Notes under the pieces: generated by a model | The model's input: only the letters and a program-made list of their open reading frames with translations | The model's database searches: none | What the model was told of the DNA's origin: nothing | Program-made: the position numbers and the translations under genes | Assembly (NCBI GenBank): GCA_932294295.1 | Contig: OW028575.1 | Span: 39,434,253 to 39,498,252 of the forward strand | DNA length: 64,000 nt | Source: Alitta virens | Taxonomy: Eukaryota > Annelida > Polychaeta > Phyllodocida > Nereididae | Direction of reading: 5' to 3' | Shown: positions 28,901 through 39,482 of the stretch, one piece after another | Layout: each line of letters begins with the position of its first letter | How positions within the stretch are numbered: the stretch's first letter is position 1

Positions 28901-31249
28901 AATTTACTGGTGTTCCCATTCATCACACATTCGCAGTTATCTCATCTATATTAATCACATATCTCTGCTAACTTGAAACACTTCCTGATTTGCTATAATA
29001 CACATAAAAGCATTACATTTCGTCTATCTAAGACAAAAAATACTCCATTAAGCATTTTTAACCACATGTTTGCTGCAAATTCACAGTGTCTGTTTGGTTC
29101 GCAATGGCATTTCAAATTTTACCATATCTAACTACTCGTAGCCTGGCTTCCCCAAGCAAACCAAACAGCATGGTTTTCTGCAGGAAACACAGAGTTCTGC
29201 AAAGACGGGAAGTGGGGGAAATTCCTCCATTCATGACGCAACCAAATCAACACTATTCTTACATGGCAAGTATTTTCTACAATTTATATGTTATCAATTT
29301 ACTGATGGTCCCATTCATCACACATTCGCAGTTCCCATCTATATTAATCACATATCTCTGCTAACTTGAAACACTTCGTGATTTGCTATAATACACATAA
29401 GAGCATTACAATCCATCTATCTAAAATAAAAAATACTTCATTGAGCATTTTTAACCACATGTTTGCTGCAAATTCACAGTGTCTGTTTGGTTCGCAATGG
29501 CATTTCAAATTTACCATATCTAACTACTTGTAGCCTGGCTTCCCCAAGCAAACCAAACAGCATGGTTTTCTGCAGGAAACACGGAGTTCTGCAAAGACGG
29601 GAAGTTGAGGGAAATTCCTCCATTCATGACGCAACCAAATCAACACTATTCTTACATGGCAAGTATTTTCTACAATTTATATGTTATCAATTTACTGGTG
29701 TTCCCATTCATCACACATTCGCAGTTATCTCATCTATATTAATCACATACCTCTGCTAACTTGAAACACTTCGTGATTTGCTATAATACACATAACAGCA
29801 TTACATTCCATCTATCTAAAATAAAAAATACTCCATTAAGCATTTTTAACCACATGTTTGCTGCAAATTCACAGTGTCTGTTTGGTTTGCAATGGCATTT
29901 CAAATTTACCATATCTAACTACTTGTAGCCTGGCTTCCCCAAGCAAACCAAACAGCATGGTTTTCTGCAGGAAACACGGAGTTCTGCAAAGACGGGAAGT
30001 TGAGGGAAATTCCTCCATTCATGACGCAACCAAATCAACACTATTCTTACATGGCAAGTATTTTCTACAATTTAAATGTTATAAATTTACTGGTGGTCCC
30101 ATTCATTACACATTCGCAGTTATCCCATCTATATTAATCGCATACCTCTGCTAACTTGCAACACTTCCTGATTTGCAATAATACACATAAAAGCATTACA
30201 TTCCATCTATCTAAAATAAGAAATACTCCATTAAGCATTTTTAACCACATGTTTGCTGCAAATTCACAGTGTCTGTTTGGTTCGCAATGGCATTTGAAAT
30301 TTTACCATATCTAACTACTCGTAGCCTGGCTTCCCCAAGCAAACCAAACAGCATGGTTTTCTGCAGGAAACACAGAGTTCTGCAAAGACGGGAAGTTGGG
30401 GGAAATTCCTCCATTCATGACGCAACCAAATCAACACTATTCTTACATGGCAAGTATTTTCTACAATTTATATGTTATCAATTTACTGGTGTTCCCATTC
30501 ATCACACATTCGCAGTTATCTCATCTATATTAATCACATACCTCTGCTAACTTGAAACACTTCCTGATTTGCTATAATACACATAACAGCATTACATTCC
30601 ATCTATCTAAAATAAAAAATACTCCATTAAGCATTTTTAACCACATGTTTGCTGCAAATTCACAGTGTCTGTTTGGTTCGCAATGGCATTTGAAATTATA
30701 CCATATCTAACTACTCGTAGCCTGGCTTCCCCAAGCAAACCAAACAGCATGGTTTTCTGCAGGAAACATGGAGTTCTGCAAAGACGGGAAGTTGAGGGAA
30801 ATTCCTCCATTCATGACGCAACCAAATCAACACTATTCTTACATGGCAAGTATTTTCTACAATTTATATGTTATCAATTTACTGGTGTTCCCATTCATCA
30901 CACATTCGCAGTTATCTCATCTATATTAATCACATACCTCTGCTAACTTGAAACACTTCCTGATTTGCTATAATACACATAACAGCATTACATTCCATCT
31001 ATCTAAAATAAAAAATACTCCATTAAGCATTTTTAACCACATGTTTGCTGCAAATTCACAGTGTCTGTTTGGTTCGCAATGGCATTTGAAATTATACCAT
31101 ATCTAACTACTCGTAGCCTGGCTTCCCCAAGCAAACCAAACAGCATGGTTTTCTGCAGGAAACACGGAGTTCTGCAAAGACGGGAAGTTGAGGGAAATTC
31201 CTCCATTCATGACGCAACCAAATCAACACTATTCTCACATGGCAAGTAT

Positions 31250-31560
31250 GCAATTCAGGACATATCATAACACATAACATTTTTGCACATCTAACCCAGC
31301 CACATTTGACTTATAGTCCTCGATTTAAACTTGCTCAATTATGTTCAAGGATAGCAAACCACATAAAATTGAACTAATTGGTTCAGCCGGCAATACGTTG
31401 TATGTGCACAGCCATACCTTGAATGTAGGTCACTTCAGTTTCCAGGGACCCTGAAGATTCAAGGATCCTGAGCAGAGACAGGCAAACCAAACAGGATGCT
31501 TTGTAACACAAAGTTCTGCCAGTGGGAAGTTGACATTAAAGCACCTTAATAAGGCCAATA
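31250..31560. repeat. Decayed satellite monomer at the array edge
   Basis: Right after the array stops, 31483-31536 still aligns with the monomer core: CAAACCAAACAGGATGCTTT, then CACAAAGTTCTGCC, then GGGAAGTTGA. A weaker match, ATAACACATAACAT, near 31267 parallels the monomer's ATAATACACATAACAGCAT. The spacing from the break to CAAACC is 234 bp versus 277 bp expected for an in-register copy. This is therefore either a heavily diverged next monomer or the ancestral local sequence. Confidence 0.7.
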
Positions 31561-32264
31561 ATTATAATCTTGTATGATCAAGCAAAGACTTCTCAGTCAT
31601 GCAACACCTTATATGCATTGCTTTGTTAAGTTAAATATGCAGACCTCAAACTTTAAGTACAATTCTTTTTTTAAGCTGGGTAACATCAGCTGTTCTGTAA
31701 CAATGTTTGGTTAAAAAAACTTAGCATTTTCATGCAGCATGCTCTCATAGAGAGACAGTGAAAGGTTTAAGTTAACGTAATTGGAAGATTGTAACATCAA
31801 AGACTAATTTCCTCTCTTCAGGCATTTGATCAAAATTGACCCTGTACACTGGGACCAAAACATTACAGCTTAGTGTACAACATTTTCACCAAACCATAAA
31901 AAAGGCAGCATACAGTTAGACATGGTAATGCTTCAGCAACATGTTGGTGCGTAACTGTGAAAAACTCAGAAATTTCCAGTTTTCTGTATTAATTTATCTT
32001 CTTGTAAACTTTCTAAAACCACCTTATTGAGGTTACCGAATTTGTCTAAATTCTGAAAAGTTGTTCCATTGATGGAGTGATCTAAGACCTGTAGGTTACC
32101 AGCAGTTTGTTACCAGCATTTGCAGAGCTCAATTGAGCTGTAAACTTATTATTCTAAGGGATTAAAAAATCTATTTTGATCATATATGTGATGAGCACAG
32201 TTGTACTTTTTGTAACACATGCGTGTAATTCAAGGACACACAAGGTGGCGACTTGCAAGACAGA

Positions 32265-32295
<31 letters not shown>

Positions 32296-32430
32296 TAGCC
32301 TATAGGCTAGGCCCACTGTATGAAGCGTATCCTTACATATTATTGATTTGCATTTTTCTGTTACATTGCAATTAAAATGAAAAAACTTAGCTCTGCTTGA
32401 CTGTTTCAGTGGACTTCATGTGTTTTCAAT
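31561..32430. other. Intergenic DNA, no gene recognised
   Basis: AT-rich sequence without a convincing exon, RNA gene or transposon end. It ends in an A-run followed by an (AT)n tract at about 32269-32297. Confidence 0.6.
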
Positions 32431-32439
32431 GCGCCGTCC

Positions 32440-32530
32440 TTTTCACATAACACCGACTGTTCTTGTAGTTGCTAGGCAACGGTCGCAGAGTGAGGCTTGA
32501 TGTCACGTGACTCGAGTAGCCACCATGCGG
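32440..32530. promoter_or_regulatory. Promoter-like patch with RFX X-box and CACGTG E-box
   Basis: GTTGCTAGGCAAC at 32468-32480 is an RFX-type X-box with two facing half-sites, and GTCACGTGAC at 32502-32511 is a palindromic E-box. The patch is richer in CpG than its surroundings. GCCACCATGCGG at about 32520 resembles a Kozak start but is followed at once by TAA. No downstream or upstream exon was recognised, so any gene driven from here is unidentified. Confidence 0.4.
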
Positions 32531-32682
32531 TAAATACTGAAACAAAGAACTCGCAACCAGTGTACTAAGAGGCCTATATAGCACTGGAACCGCAGTCTCC
32601 TACACTGTAGTGCCTATGCACTCCTGCGGAGGAAGGGACCAACTTAGAGGCCTATACTGCTATAGTCCATAATTCTATACAG

Positions 32683-32800
32683 TAGCGGATCTAAGGGGGG
32701 GGGGGTTTAAACCCCCCACCCTTAAATTGAGTGTCTCTATAATATATCTGAATTTGGCAACCCCATGCAAATTTTTTTCTGGATCTGCCCTTGATATTTT
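32683..32800. repeat. G-run/C-run repeat fragment (possible dispersed element)
   Basis: AGCGGATCTAA is followed by a run of about 12 G, TTTAAA and a C-run, and about 90 bp later by TTTTTCTGGATCTGCCC. The GGATCT motifs at both ends and the homopolymer core look like a degraded dispersed repeat. The family is not identified. Confidence 0.35.
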
Positions 32801-32964
32801 ACAGTAGCTTACAGCCGCCTCCCCATAAGGCCACTTGGTTGTCCTATCTAATAAGTGTGCAACTAATATGAATATTATATATTTAATTATTATATAAATA
32901 TAAATTGAAATTACTTCAATGTGATGTTGACACTTCATAATTACAATTTAATCAGGTAATACAA

Positions 32965-33058
32965 GGGATTAGTTAGTTAGTTATAATTATTTTAGTTAGT
33001 TAATTAGTTGTTAGTTAGTTCGTTAGTTAGTTGGTTTGTTTGTTAGTTTGTTAGTTAT
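32965..33058. repeat. Degenerate (TTAG)n microsatellite
   Basis: Repeated TTAG/TTAGTT units, interrupted by TAATTATTT and later drifting to GTTTGTTTG. A simple-sequence tract. Confidence 0.85.
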
Positions 33059-33618
33059 TGTCATAAAGTAAAGATCTATACGTGTTAATAATTTTTAAAA
33101 TTAGTTTCTGGCATTGGGACAAGTGAGGTATGTAAAATCGATAATTAAATACCATTAGATAACATAAGCAGATTTGTATATCACATATAACCGACAGGAA
33201 TATCTATAGAATAATAACATATCTTCACTTCACATAACCATTAGTAATTTCAATGAGACGTACACCTCAGTTGTAATCATCCATTACAATTGCTATCATT
33301 GTTGTTAAGTTGATTGATTAATCACATGCACTTTAGATTTAAACAGACAGGTCTACAAAGTAATGAACTTAATTGTGACATTATGCAAAAATGAGAAAAA
33401 AATTGAAGGGATTGTCGGGAATTAGGGGAAAAATTATTATGTGAAATAAATACTGTCTTAGCCATAGATCTGCCGACTGGTGAAGTCATTATGATTTTCA
33501 AAGAATGCATAAATTAGTATATTTTGCTCAATAATTTACTTTAGTAGGTACACTGTACATGCAATTTTGCAAATTGTATATCTATCTATATAAATATATA
33601 TATATTGAATATGGAATA

Positions 33619-34045
33619 TTGAATATGGAAAAGAATTACATGTTTTTATGCTTTAAAAAAAAAATCATTTAAAATTATAAATACGCCATATATATATATA
33701 TATATATGGCGTATTTATAATTTTAAATGATTGTAAATGCATTTGTCCATCAGAAAAATCATTTATTAAACGAACCTTAAATAAAAAAATTACTTGATAA
33801 ATGTAAAATATAATCCAACAAATAAGTTTAAAGGGTAAGCAACTAACTGCATAATTCTTTTTTGTTCCTAGAAGTGCAGTTCTGTCATTTCCATTCGACA
33901 ATTCTTTTTACTCGGCAGAATCACTTGCCAAAATATTGTAATATTGTTGCAGTGTAGATACTGCGGTGAAAAGTTTAGTCATTGACATATGTATAGGCTA
34001 TGGTTTATTGAATATGGAAAAAAATTACATGTTTTTATGCGCTTT
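33619..34045. repeat. Direct repeat pair flanking about 350 bp
   Basis: GAATATGGAAAAGAATTACA and the following TGTTTTTATGC (33619-33654) recur almost exactly at 34008-34045. The second copy continues into TTTTTTAAAATTAGTTTCTGG, which also matches 33093-33113. The arrangement suggests local segmental duplication or copies of an unnamed short element. Confidence 0.6.
33663..33732. repeat. 70-bp perfect palindrome with (AT)n centre
   Basis: The left arm AATCATTTAAAATTATAAAT plus ACGCCAT is the exact reverse complement of the right arm; an AT alternation fills the centre at about 33697/33698. The whole could extrude as a hairpin or cruciform. Confidence 0.95.
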
Positions 34046-34263
34046 TTTAAAATTAGTTTCTGGAACAGAACTCTGACACTAAAACACTTTGTCATAACAT
34101 ATCTAAAAGACTGAATAGTGTAGTTTTGTCTTAACTAAATTTATTGTAACCAAAGAAAATTCTGAAAATTTTAAATGTTATACCTACAAACATATTATTT
34201 AGACTACATATTGTGACAATCTTGTCACAACATTGTATAATATTGTCACAATATTGTAGATCA

Positions 34264-35463
34264 CATTGTCGCAGTATGAAAGTGTGGACCCTAGAAAAGT
34301 TTGCGGCAACATTTCTGATAATATTCCCCCAAAAAATTTAAAATATGTTGTTAGTACAATCAGATTATTATTATAAGTAATCCAATATTGGGAGAATATT
34401 TTCACAGTATTGACATGTTTAACTGACATTTTGAGAGTATTGCAGATCATGTTGTCACCACATTAAAATGTCCACAGTAGAAACATTATTGCACATGTTT
34501 CCCTGAAACATGGCCAGAAGATACTCACTTTGATATTTTTTTATTGAACAAATACTGTGACTACTTGCAGAGCATATTGTCATTTAAAGCCTTTTTTTTT
34601 ATATTTAAGATTTTCAAATTTTTTTATATCATGATTCAGGTTTAATATATGAAATATAACAACAACATGTCTGTAATAAGGAGCGAAAATCATTATTTTC
34701 AAATGAAAATTTGATCAGTATCTGTAAGTTATCAACTTCAACAAAATTGCAATTATTTCTTTTATACTGAATATATAATGGCAATAGTAGGTGTGCATTC
34801 ACAGATGTATCTCTCCATGTCATGTCTTGTTGTCAGTCAGGATCATGATTAGGTCCACTTCTACATCAGTGCAAAACTGTTTAAATTGAAACTCAGCATA
34901 AGCTATATATTATTTACATTTGCAGAACACCAGCAACTGTGTTGCAATACCTTTATGATGTTGCAAATTCTTCAGGGGCGGACTGGGCAAAAGAAAAAAT
35001 CACAATTTATCTTCATATGTTTTCCAAAAAATAAGAAAAATACCAACCTGTTTCGAAAATGTTTCTAGATTTTGTTGCTGAGACTTGAAAGCTCTCTCCA
35101 CAAAATGGCTACCAGATGAATATAATCTCTAGATGGCGCTTGTAAATTTAAATTAATATTTCCATTATGTATATTAAAAACATTGCAGCAATTTCTTTAA
35201 TGATTTTTTTTTTTAAACATTGCACAGACATCATTACAACACATATTATTTACCTAATGTTGTGACAATATTATTTGAGCATAATGTAACAATATGATAG
35301 TGTGGACCTAAAAATACATAACAAAACACTATGGAAATAATGGCAGAACATGCAATGTGTTTATTTAAAAAATATGGCACATATTTTTACAACATTCACA
35401 TTATCATTATTTGAGCATTTTGTAACAATACGAAAGTGTGGACCCTAGAAATGCTTGCGGCAA
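34264..35463. repeat. Three dispersed copies of a short repeat
   Basis: The segments 34264-34310, 35281-35312 and 35411-35463 share AGTGTGGACC(C)TA followed by AAA, with GCGGCAA in the first and third. The second and third are also preceded by ATTATTTGAGCA and TGTAACAATA. Between and around them are many ATTGTCACAATATTG-type inverted motifs. The element family is unknown and no coding potential is seen. Confidence 0.6.
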
Positions 35464-37653
35464 TATCATGAATCATATCATCACAAAACTTTTATCAAAA
35501 TGGTTTCACCATGTAAATTATTATACAATGTTGTCACAATCTGTTTTTTTTGTCAAATATTGTCCCGAAGAGTGAGTGCTATTATTTAAACGTTGTTGTG
35601 TTTGCAGGGATAGTACTTACACTTTGAAAGTTCATTTTAGTAGTTCACCCTTTTACAATTATATGGAAATTAAGAAAAAATTGTACTGTTTGGATAATTT
35701 CCTTAACACTGGTATGATGTTTGGCGTCAATTAACATAGGGCAGCATTAATGACGCCCAAACCGGTGTGATCAGCCTGTTTCTGTTGTGTGAATGTCAGC
35801 ATTTTTTTAAAGAAAACAGTTTTGTGGGCTGCAGTTTCAGAACTTTACAGGTGAGATGATTTCAGCTCATAGTGAAAATAAGCTTCCCAAAGCAGCACCA
35901 TTTTCTCCTTAAGAAAGCCATATTTTAAAACTTCCTGCTACAACGATGTGTAGAATTTTGTCTAGTTTTTTATGGTTGTATTTTATATCCCCAGATATTC
36001 TTAGTATTATTCTTAGATGAGCAGCCTCCAAAACAGTGTCTATTTAGAAAGTGTAAATCTTAAATTAATTTATAGATATAATTCAGATCTACATTTCAGG
36101 ATATATCCTGTGATTCACATTTACATAAATTGGCAGGTTCAGTAGTTTTTGTAACAATATCTGGTGTTGCAAACAGTGTAGGAAATATCATATTCATTTA
36201 AAGACGGAAAGGTCAGTTTTCTCAGAAATAGTTTGTGCTTTTATTGCAATAATCTTCTGAGCCTTGTGAAGATTGCCAGTGACATCACTGATGTTTGTAT
36301 ACATTTAAGCTGTGGCCAGATCACTGATCTTCACACCCTTGAAAATGGCTGAAATATAACCTAACTACAGCTATAACTATGGCACATTTGTCTTCCTTGA
36401 ATAAAACAAAGCAACTTTGAATTGAGGACCATATGTCAAAAGCGCCTGGTTTCATTGTACCAAGGTATTCATTAAATCTTAACAGTTACCCCCTCAAACA
36501 TCAATGGACTCATCCATGTTAGTCTGATTTCCTGTTTGTGATGCTGCTGTTGTTAGTCAGTGTGGCAGTGGGTATACTCCATTGCAGGCATCTGGCCATG
36601 ATTGGCCAGTTGAGTGACACACCCACACTCTGACCTATAAAATGAATGAAACTGGCCACACAAACTCGCTGTTCTCACTCTTTCTTAAGTGAAACAGTGT
36701 AATTACACAAATTGGATTTGTCAATTGCTCTTTATGTTTGTGATAGCGGATTGCATTTGAAACTGTACACTGTAATTAATTTCAAGTAATTACAAATAGG
36801 CCAATGTTGAAATGAAATTATTTCTCAAACTGTTTTAAACAGCAGATATGCAGTTCAAAAATTCTACACTCACTGAACCTATCAATTATTTAAGTTAATG
36901 TGAAAAAATGAAACATGATTATTCTATTAGATTTGCAAAACATGTCACATTTTTCTGAAAGACTGTTTTTTTTTTGGCTGCAAATGTAACAGTGCATTAA
37001 AGAAGCACTAAAAGTCCAGCTGTTTGGTCGTATCTTTTATTCCCCAGAATGAGACCCTTGGGTTAAAAATAGAAAGTGTTAATTATTAAATAACAACGTG
37101 TCTCAAAGTTCACACAAATAGATATATGCATCAATGTCTATTGTACAATAATGCTATGAATAGCTTACCCGAAAGTGGCAATAATCAGGGTTTATGAAAT
37201 ACAATTATTTCCAGTAAAACTTCTAATTCCGTCCAAACCTACAAGTTATTAAAGTTTGTACAATAACCTCAGCCATGTTTGAATAACTATAAAATATTAC
37301 AAATGCAATAAATATGCCAAATATGCTAGATATGATACAACTAACTTTAAATAAGTAATCAACTGCTTGCTTACCTTGGGTTAGAGCAGTAGTATAATAA
37401 TGACAATTTCATAAAAAGAACGGCCAGAGCATTTGACATGTGCTCTGGTTGCTAATCTCGTTGTATGTGGCAAGCTTGATAAAGATCAAGCGCCACCATG
37501 ATATCAGGTGCTGCCTTCTTACCGATAGGTGCTAACCTAAGTAAGTGCTGACCCTGTTACACAAATTACAGAATACTGAAAGTATTTAGGTATATTAAAA
37601 AAAGATCTATAAAAAATGCTATGCAATTGAATAGCAGGAAAGTTTGAAATATA

Positions 37654-37685
<32 letters not shown>

Positions 37686-38030
37686 CATAGTGTGACTTAC
37701 AAGCAAAGTTATCTTTTTATAATTACTAATACTATAGATGGTGCAAGTGGTTGATTTGCAGACATTTGTGGGTAGCTAGGCAAGCAGCAAGGATCTATGG
37801 AAAAGTACATTTTATAGCACGTTCGGCAATAAAGACAAAGACATAAATATATATATGAACTATACTAATAGAGTCTTTTCCCTGAACAGCCCTGAATTCA
37901 GGACATAAGTCTTTCCTCTTCTCTTCTTACTCATTTTGCTTTTCAGACAGAGTAGGTAACTAGCTGATTCCATAAATATAACTTTCTAAAAAAAATAACA
38001 AAAAAATAATGTCAAATATACATTAAAATG
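35464..38030. other. Intergenic DNA, no gene recognised
   Basis: AT-rich sequence without supported exons. It contains a small inverted repeat at 35719-35763 (GTTTGGCGTCAATTA versus TTAATGACGCCCAAAC), a TATA-like TATAAAA at 36636-36642 downstream of a CACACCCACAC box, and an (AT)n plus poly-T tract at about 37651-37685. None of these is enough to call a gene. Confidence 0.55.
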
Positions 38031-38313
38031 CTAAAAACTGCTGCTTGGATGCACTTTGCTTCGGCCAATCACATTCAAGGGCGGGAACTTTTTCAATATA
38101 GAATTGCAGTATTATTGATTGTAACATTTTGACATGATACTTTTTCAGTATCTGTTACCTGCAACTAATACCCTTTAGTCTGTACAAAATAGTTCAATTC
38201 ATTTTATTTTATTTTTTGCATGTCTGAACTACGTTACCCAATTCTGATACCGGTCGCTTTTAAAGAGAGCTTTTCTTGTTACACTGGTAGCACCCTTGGC
38301 CTTGGGTGGCAAG

Positions 38314-38790
38314 GTGTTGGGTGGCAATTTCTGCCGAAAGACGGCGCTTGTCCGGTGCGTAGCACCGGTCTTTCTGATAACTCACGCGAAGCATCAAGGG
38401 ATAAAGTAAAAAATTGATCGTTGAATAAGCGTCGCAACGCCGTTACAACGCGTGTTCGGTCCCATTTATTTCGTTAGAACGCTTGTTCAGTGCTTTTCAC
38501 GAAAATAGTACCTTCTGCAGTAGGTTGAATTCCACGGTAAAGTTGTTTAATTTCACGACGTTAGTAGAGTTAAAGTCAAAAGAAATCGTCTGAATTAATT
38601 TTACAGTGAGTGGCTTCTTGGAAGAAAAGAATAAGGCGTAGTAATCGCACTACTTTGTATGCAGACGACGCGCGGAAGCATTTCCCTACCCGATTCTGGG
38701 GGAGCGGCAAATCGGTTATGAGAAAGGCCGGTGCTTCGCACCGGATCGTAGCGCCGCCTTACGGAAGAAAACGGTTGGGTGGCCAAACAC
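38314..38790. mobile_element. Inverted-repeat (foldback/MITE-like) element
   Basis: About 68 bp at 38314-38381 is the inverted, imperfect copy of 38715-38790. Shared pieces, read on the appropriate strands, are GTGTT(T)GG, TTCT.CCG.AA, GGCGGCGCT (GACGGCGCT on the left), the 17-bp palindrome CCGGTGCG(T/A)AGCACCGG and CTTTCT(G/C)ATAAC. The two arms enclose about 330 bp of relatively GC- and CpG-rich sequence with no convincing gene. I could not define target-site duplications or a superfamily. Confidence 0.6.
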
Positions 38791-39359
38791 AGTCTACTTC
38801 AAGACTCGAAACAGAGGCATGTTTTGGGAAACAGGAAATCGACGGCCACACGGTGGTTGGCCGCGAACTAAAATAAACAGTTATATGACTTTTTATAAAC
38901 TGAAAGGTACATTATAACCAACATACCTAATCATATGTTACACTGTGTAGAATAAACAATTCGACGAAACGAAGTTGTTGTGAGTTGTTTTTAGTAATAA
39001 ATACAACTACGCCATCTGGCTATTGGACGCGTAACTAATTCCCGGCCCCCTAGTGGCTAAAATTTCGATCATAACAAACAAATTAAAAATTAATTGTAAG
39101 ATCTGATTTATCGCATGACAGTTGTGTTATATATTTCCTTATTACAAAACAACTATTATACTCTGAATAAAAATAAATAAAAACAACCTGTACCAACAAA
39201 CAAACAAATTTTTATAGAGCACCTGCATCACCCATAGCAACCATTGTGTTTTCCTACAATGTAACTGCCATTTCAAATATATCTGACCTGAGGAGCTGCA
39301 GGTGAGCTGCAGGAGATTTGAAAAGTCAAACAAATCACGATAAAAAGGAGAAATATAGG
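38791..39359. other. Spacer upstream of the THAP locus, no gene recognised
   Basis: No exon is supported. The segment carries a CTCF-like core on the minus strand (GCCACTAGGGGGC, 39045-39057) and otherwise AT-rich sequence. Confidence 0.5.
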
Positions 39360-39446
39360 GAAAAAAAAAAAAAAAAAAGAGAGGGAAAGAAAAGAAGAAA
39401 AAAATAAAGAAAAAAGAAAAGAAAAATAGAAAAAAAAAGAAAATTA

Positions 39447-39477
<31 letters not shown>

Positions 39478-39482
39478 GAAAA
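39360..39482 (+). repeat. Poly-A/(GAAA)n purine tract
   Basis: An A-run passes into GAAA/GGAAA repeats on the plus strand (about eight consecutive GAAA units at 39448-39477). It ends immediately before the ATG of the THAP exon, so it would form the 5' leader of that transcript if transcribed. The long F/S-rich minus-strand frames here are translations of this tract. Confidence 0.9.

Larger units (their letters stand above)
1..31249. repeat. Tandem satellite array, ~395-bp monomer, about 80 copies
   Basis: The same ~394-396-bp unit recurs head-to-tail without interruption; I count 79 near-full copies plus a last one, starting at 31061, that is cut off at 31249. The array continues past the left window edge. 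Landmarks in each unit, in order, are CAGTGTCTGTTTGG, CCTGGCTTCCCCAAG, CAAACCAAACAGCATGG, a PstI-type dyad, a CENP-B-like 17-mer, CATGGCAAGTATTTTC, and TTAAGCATTTTTAACC. Copies differ by scattered substitutions and 1-3-bp indels and group into subtypes that recur in blocks (higher-order structure). Open frames of about 90-130 codons span most monomers, but they mostly start at GTG or TTG, and a 1-bp indel (CAAATTTACC versus CAAATTTTACC) breaks the frame in many copies. I therefore do not call them genes. A centromeric, pericentromeric or subtelomeric location is plausible but inferred. Confidence 0.98.

Noticed and set aside
10..31270. About 80 open frames of 69-135 codons in the satellite (MSVWFAMAF..., MKHFVICYN...)
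   Set aside because: They are the same repeat read over and over; most begin with GTG or TTG, the longer versions depend on a 1-2-bp indel, and many monomers are frame-shifted. No family or domain is recognised.
32520..32533. GCCACCATGCGG as a translation start
   Set aside because: The next codon but one is TAA; no coding sequence follows.
38220..38876. Overlapping frames with PVRSTGLS(D/H)N on both strands
   Set aside because: The shared peptide is the inverted-repeat arm containing the GGTGC/GCACC palindrome read from either side, not a protein family.
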